A DNA stretch of 6,414 nt. Source: Candidatus Thorarchaeota archaeon. Lineage in GTDB: Archaea; Asgardarchaeota; Thorarchaeia; Thorarchaeales; Thorarchaeaceae. The stretch spans positions 1-6,414 of the forward strand of contig JAEORI010000277.1 of the NCBI GenBank assembly GCA_016840965.1, given 5' to 3'. Position 1 is the first letter of the stretch. Each line of letters starts with the position of its first letter. Positions 5,505 through 6,414 of this stretch are shown here, piece by piece. The position numbers and the translations under genes were made by a program. The notes beneath the pieces are model-generated. The model searched no databases. It was not told where the DNA came from and was given only the letters and a program-made list of their open reading frames with translations.

Positions 5505-6032
5505 ATGAAAGAAGAAATCAAAGGGAACATTCTCAATCCCTTGCCTGTTGCACTCGTAGGGGCTTTGGTGAATGGAAAACCGAACTATCTCGTGATCGGA
5601 TACATATCGCCATTCAATTTTGGTAAACATGTCTTCTTCAGTCTGTTCAAGAAACGATATACACGAGTTGGCATCCATGAGAACAAGACCTTCAGCGTAA
5701 ATATCCCCTCAATATCTCTGATTAAGGAAACACAACTGTGTGGAAGTAAATCCGGTCGAGATTTTGATAAGTCTTCACTCTTTGATTCCTTCTTTGGAGA
5801 TTTGAAAACAGCTCCAATGATTAGAGAGTGCCCATTAAACATGGAATGTGAGGTCGAACAGATAATCGATTATGACCTTAATGAAGGAATTATTGGGAAG
5901 GTTGTAAAATCATATGCTGATTCTAATTCCGTCTACGATGGAAAATTGGACATCAGAAAAGTACACCCTATAATATGGGCCACTTGCGGTGACTTCAACT
6001 ACTATACTATTGGTGTACGGATAGAATCTTGA
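5505..6032 (+). CDS. Flavin-reductase-like FMN-binding split-barrel protein
   Basis: The 175-residue product matches the flavin reductase / flavoredoxin type of split barrel in layout. It has an opening strand NPLPVALVGALVNGKPNYLVIGYISPFN (residues 11-38, where the family reads P.PV.lv...g...N...), then VFFSLFKKRYTRVGIHENKTFSVNIPS (43-69), GSKSGRDFDK (80-89) and CPLNMECEVEQII (109-121). These proteins bind FMN at a dimer interface and act as NAD(P)H:flavin reductases or small electron carriers. Length is normal for the family. AGGGGG (5491-5496) stands eight bases before the ATG. With the nitroreductase just upstream it may supply reduced flavin or share a substrate. Which of these applies cannot be decided from sequence. 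Confidence 0.85.
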   Translation: MKEEIKGNILNPLPVALVGALVNGKPNYLVIGYISPFNFGKHVFFSLFKKRYTRVGIHENKTFSVNIPSISLIKETQLCGSKSGRDFDKSSLFDSFFGDLKTAPMIRECPLNMECEVEQIIDYDLNEGIIGKVVKSYADSNSVYDGKLDIRKVHPIIWATCGDFNYYTIGVRIES

Positions 6033-6174
6033 ATCTCATAGCCAGCATCATCTTGCTGATTGCTGATATACATTCATACTAGACAGTTCATTTATCAAGC
6101 CAGATTATGATGAAATTCACTTAAGCGAAAATATGAAATCTTCAATTATCCAAGATATAACTGGAGATTTCAGA
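6033..6174 (+). other. Intergenic stretch with a weak hairpin
   Basis: No gene is visible here unless the next gene starts at 6133. A 5-bp stem with a 6-base loop (CAGCA 6043-6047, TGCTG 6054-6058) follows the flavin-reductase-like gene, and AT-rich sequence comes after it. It may mark the 3' end of the operon, but the stem is too short for confidence. Confidence 0.25.
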
Positions 6175-6414
6175 ATGATGAGGGAGAAGCTTTACCGTCT
6201 GTTTGGCAAGGCAGTTGCAGTGATTGGAGCCATCATATTCTTTTTCAATATCATTATCCTGGCTCAAGTGCTTGTATCGAGTCAAGGATATTATACCCTC
6301 CAAATTTACGACTTCATTCCATTCTTCTATATCGCAGCTCTTGGATTAAGTCTAGTTTACATTGGAGCAGTTATCAATAAACGGTTCATCGAACCCAAAC
6401 CAATGGTTGCCAAG
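6175..6414 (+). CDS. Membrane protein, 3' end outside the window
   Basis: The frame is open to the window edge with no stop, giving the first 80 residues of an unrecognised membrane protein. Two hydrophobic segments are visible, at about 12-34 (AVAVIGAIIFFFNIIILAQ) and 47-67 (FIPFFYIAALGLSLVYIGAV). A basic N-terminus (REKLYRLFGK) and a basic stretch after helix 2 (NKRF) suggest that both ends lie inside the cell. GGAGAT (6163-6168) is six bases before ATG 6175, so I chose that start. An in-frame ATG at 6133 would add 14 residues but has no ribosome-binding site, and a second ATG follows directly at 6178. The gene is 142 bases after the flavin-reductase-like gene and on the same strand, so operon membership is open. 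Confidence 0.7.
   Translation, partial: MMREKLYRLFGKAVAVIGAIIFFFNIIILAQVLVSSQGYYTLQIYDFIPFFYIAALGLSLVYIGAVINKRFIEPKPMVAK

Noticed and set aside
1..6414. CRISPR array, insertion sequence, riboswitch or recoded TAG (pyrrolysine) gene
   Set aside because: I found no regularly spaced repeats, transposase-like frame, terminal inverted repeats or cobalamin-riboswitch-like block. Although a corrinoid protein is present, no in-frame TAG interrupts a long methylamine methyltransferase-like frame.

Overview
The window looks archaeal, and I lean towards an Asgard lineage (Thorarchaeia-like) without being able to prove it. The AT-rich upstream boxes sit about 25-30 bases before starts, the ribosome-binding sites are of the AGGTGA / GGAGG kind, one start looks leaderless, and TTG or GTG starts are in play. 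The gene content also fits: an archaeal-type tRNA-Phe, an MtbC-like corrinoid protein, a short SAM methyltransferase and a TPR protein. No mobile element, CRISPR array or rRNA is visible.

Left half, bases 1-2588. Bases 3-101 may hold the tail of a plus-strand gene. Everything after that is on the minus strand: tRNA-Phe(GAA) with an encoded CCA, a BCP-type peroxiredoxin, a four-helix membrane protein of unknown function, a class I SAM-dependent methyltransferase and a five-repeat TPR protein. The peroxiredoxin and the membrane protein each have their own promoter-like box. The TPR and methyltransferase reading frames are the same frame, separated by one TAA, and no ATG, GTG or TTG lies between that TAA and the methyltransferase glycine-rich motif. 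This is the most unusual feature of the window.

Right half, bases 2589-6414. A divergent intergenic region (2589-2725) leads into a plus-strand series: an orphan corrinoid (B12-binding) protein, a small acidic protein of unknown function, a metallo-beta-lactamase-fold hydrolase with an extra C-terminal helical region, a nitroreductase-family flavoprotein, a flavin-reductase-like split-barrel protein, and a membrane protein cut by the window end. The nitroreductase and flavin-reductase-like genes are 30 bases apart and form a likely FMN-dependent redox operon. Upstream of them lie two tandem 16-bp repeats and a perfect 16-bp palindrome over the promoter, which suggests a dedicated repressor.

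Together the window suggests redox and detoxification functions (peroxiredoxin, nitroreductase, flavin-reductase-like protein, MBL hydrolase) next to one-carbon or methyl-group chemistry (corrinoid protein, methyltransferase). The physiological link between them is inference. I saw no clearly new multi-gene system. The best leads are the TPR-TAA-methyltransferase junction and the repeat/palindrome operator.
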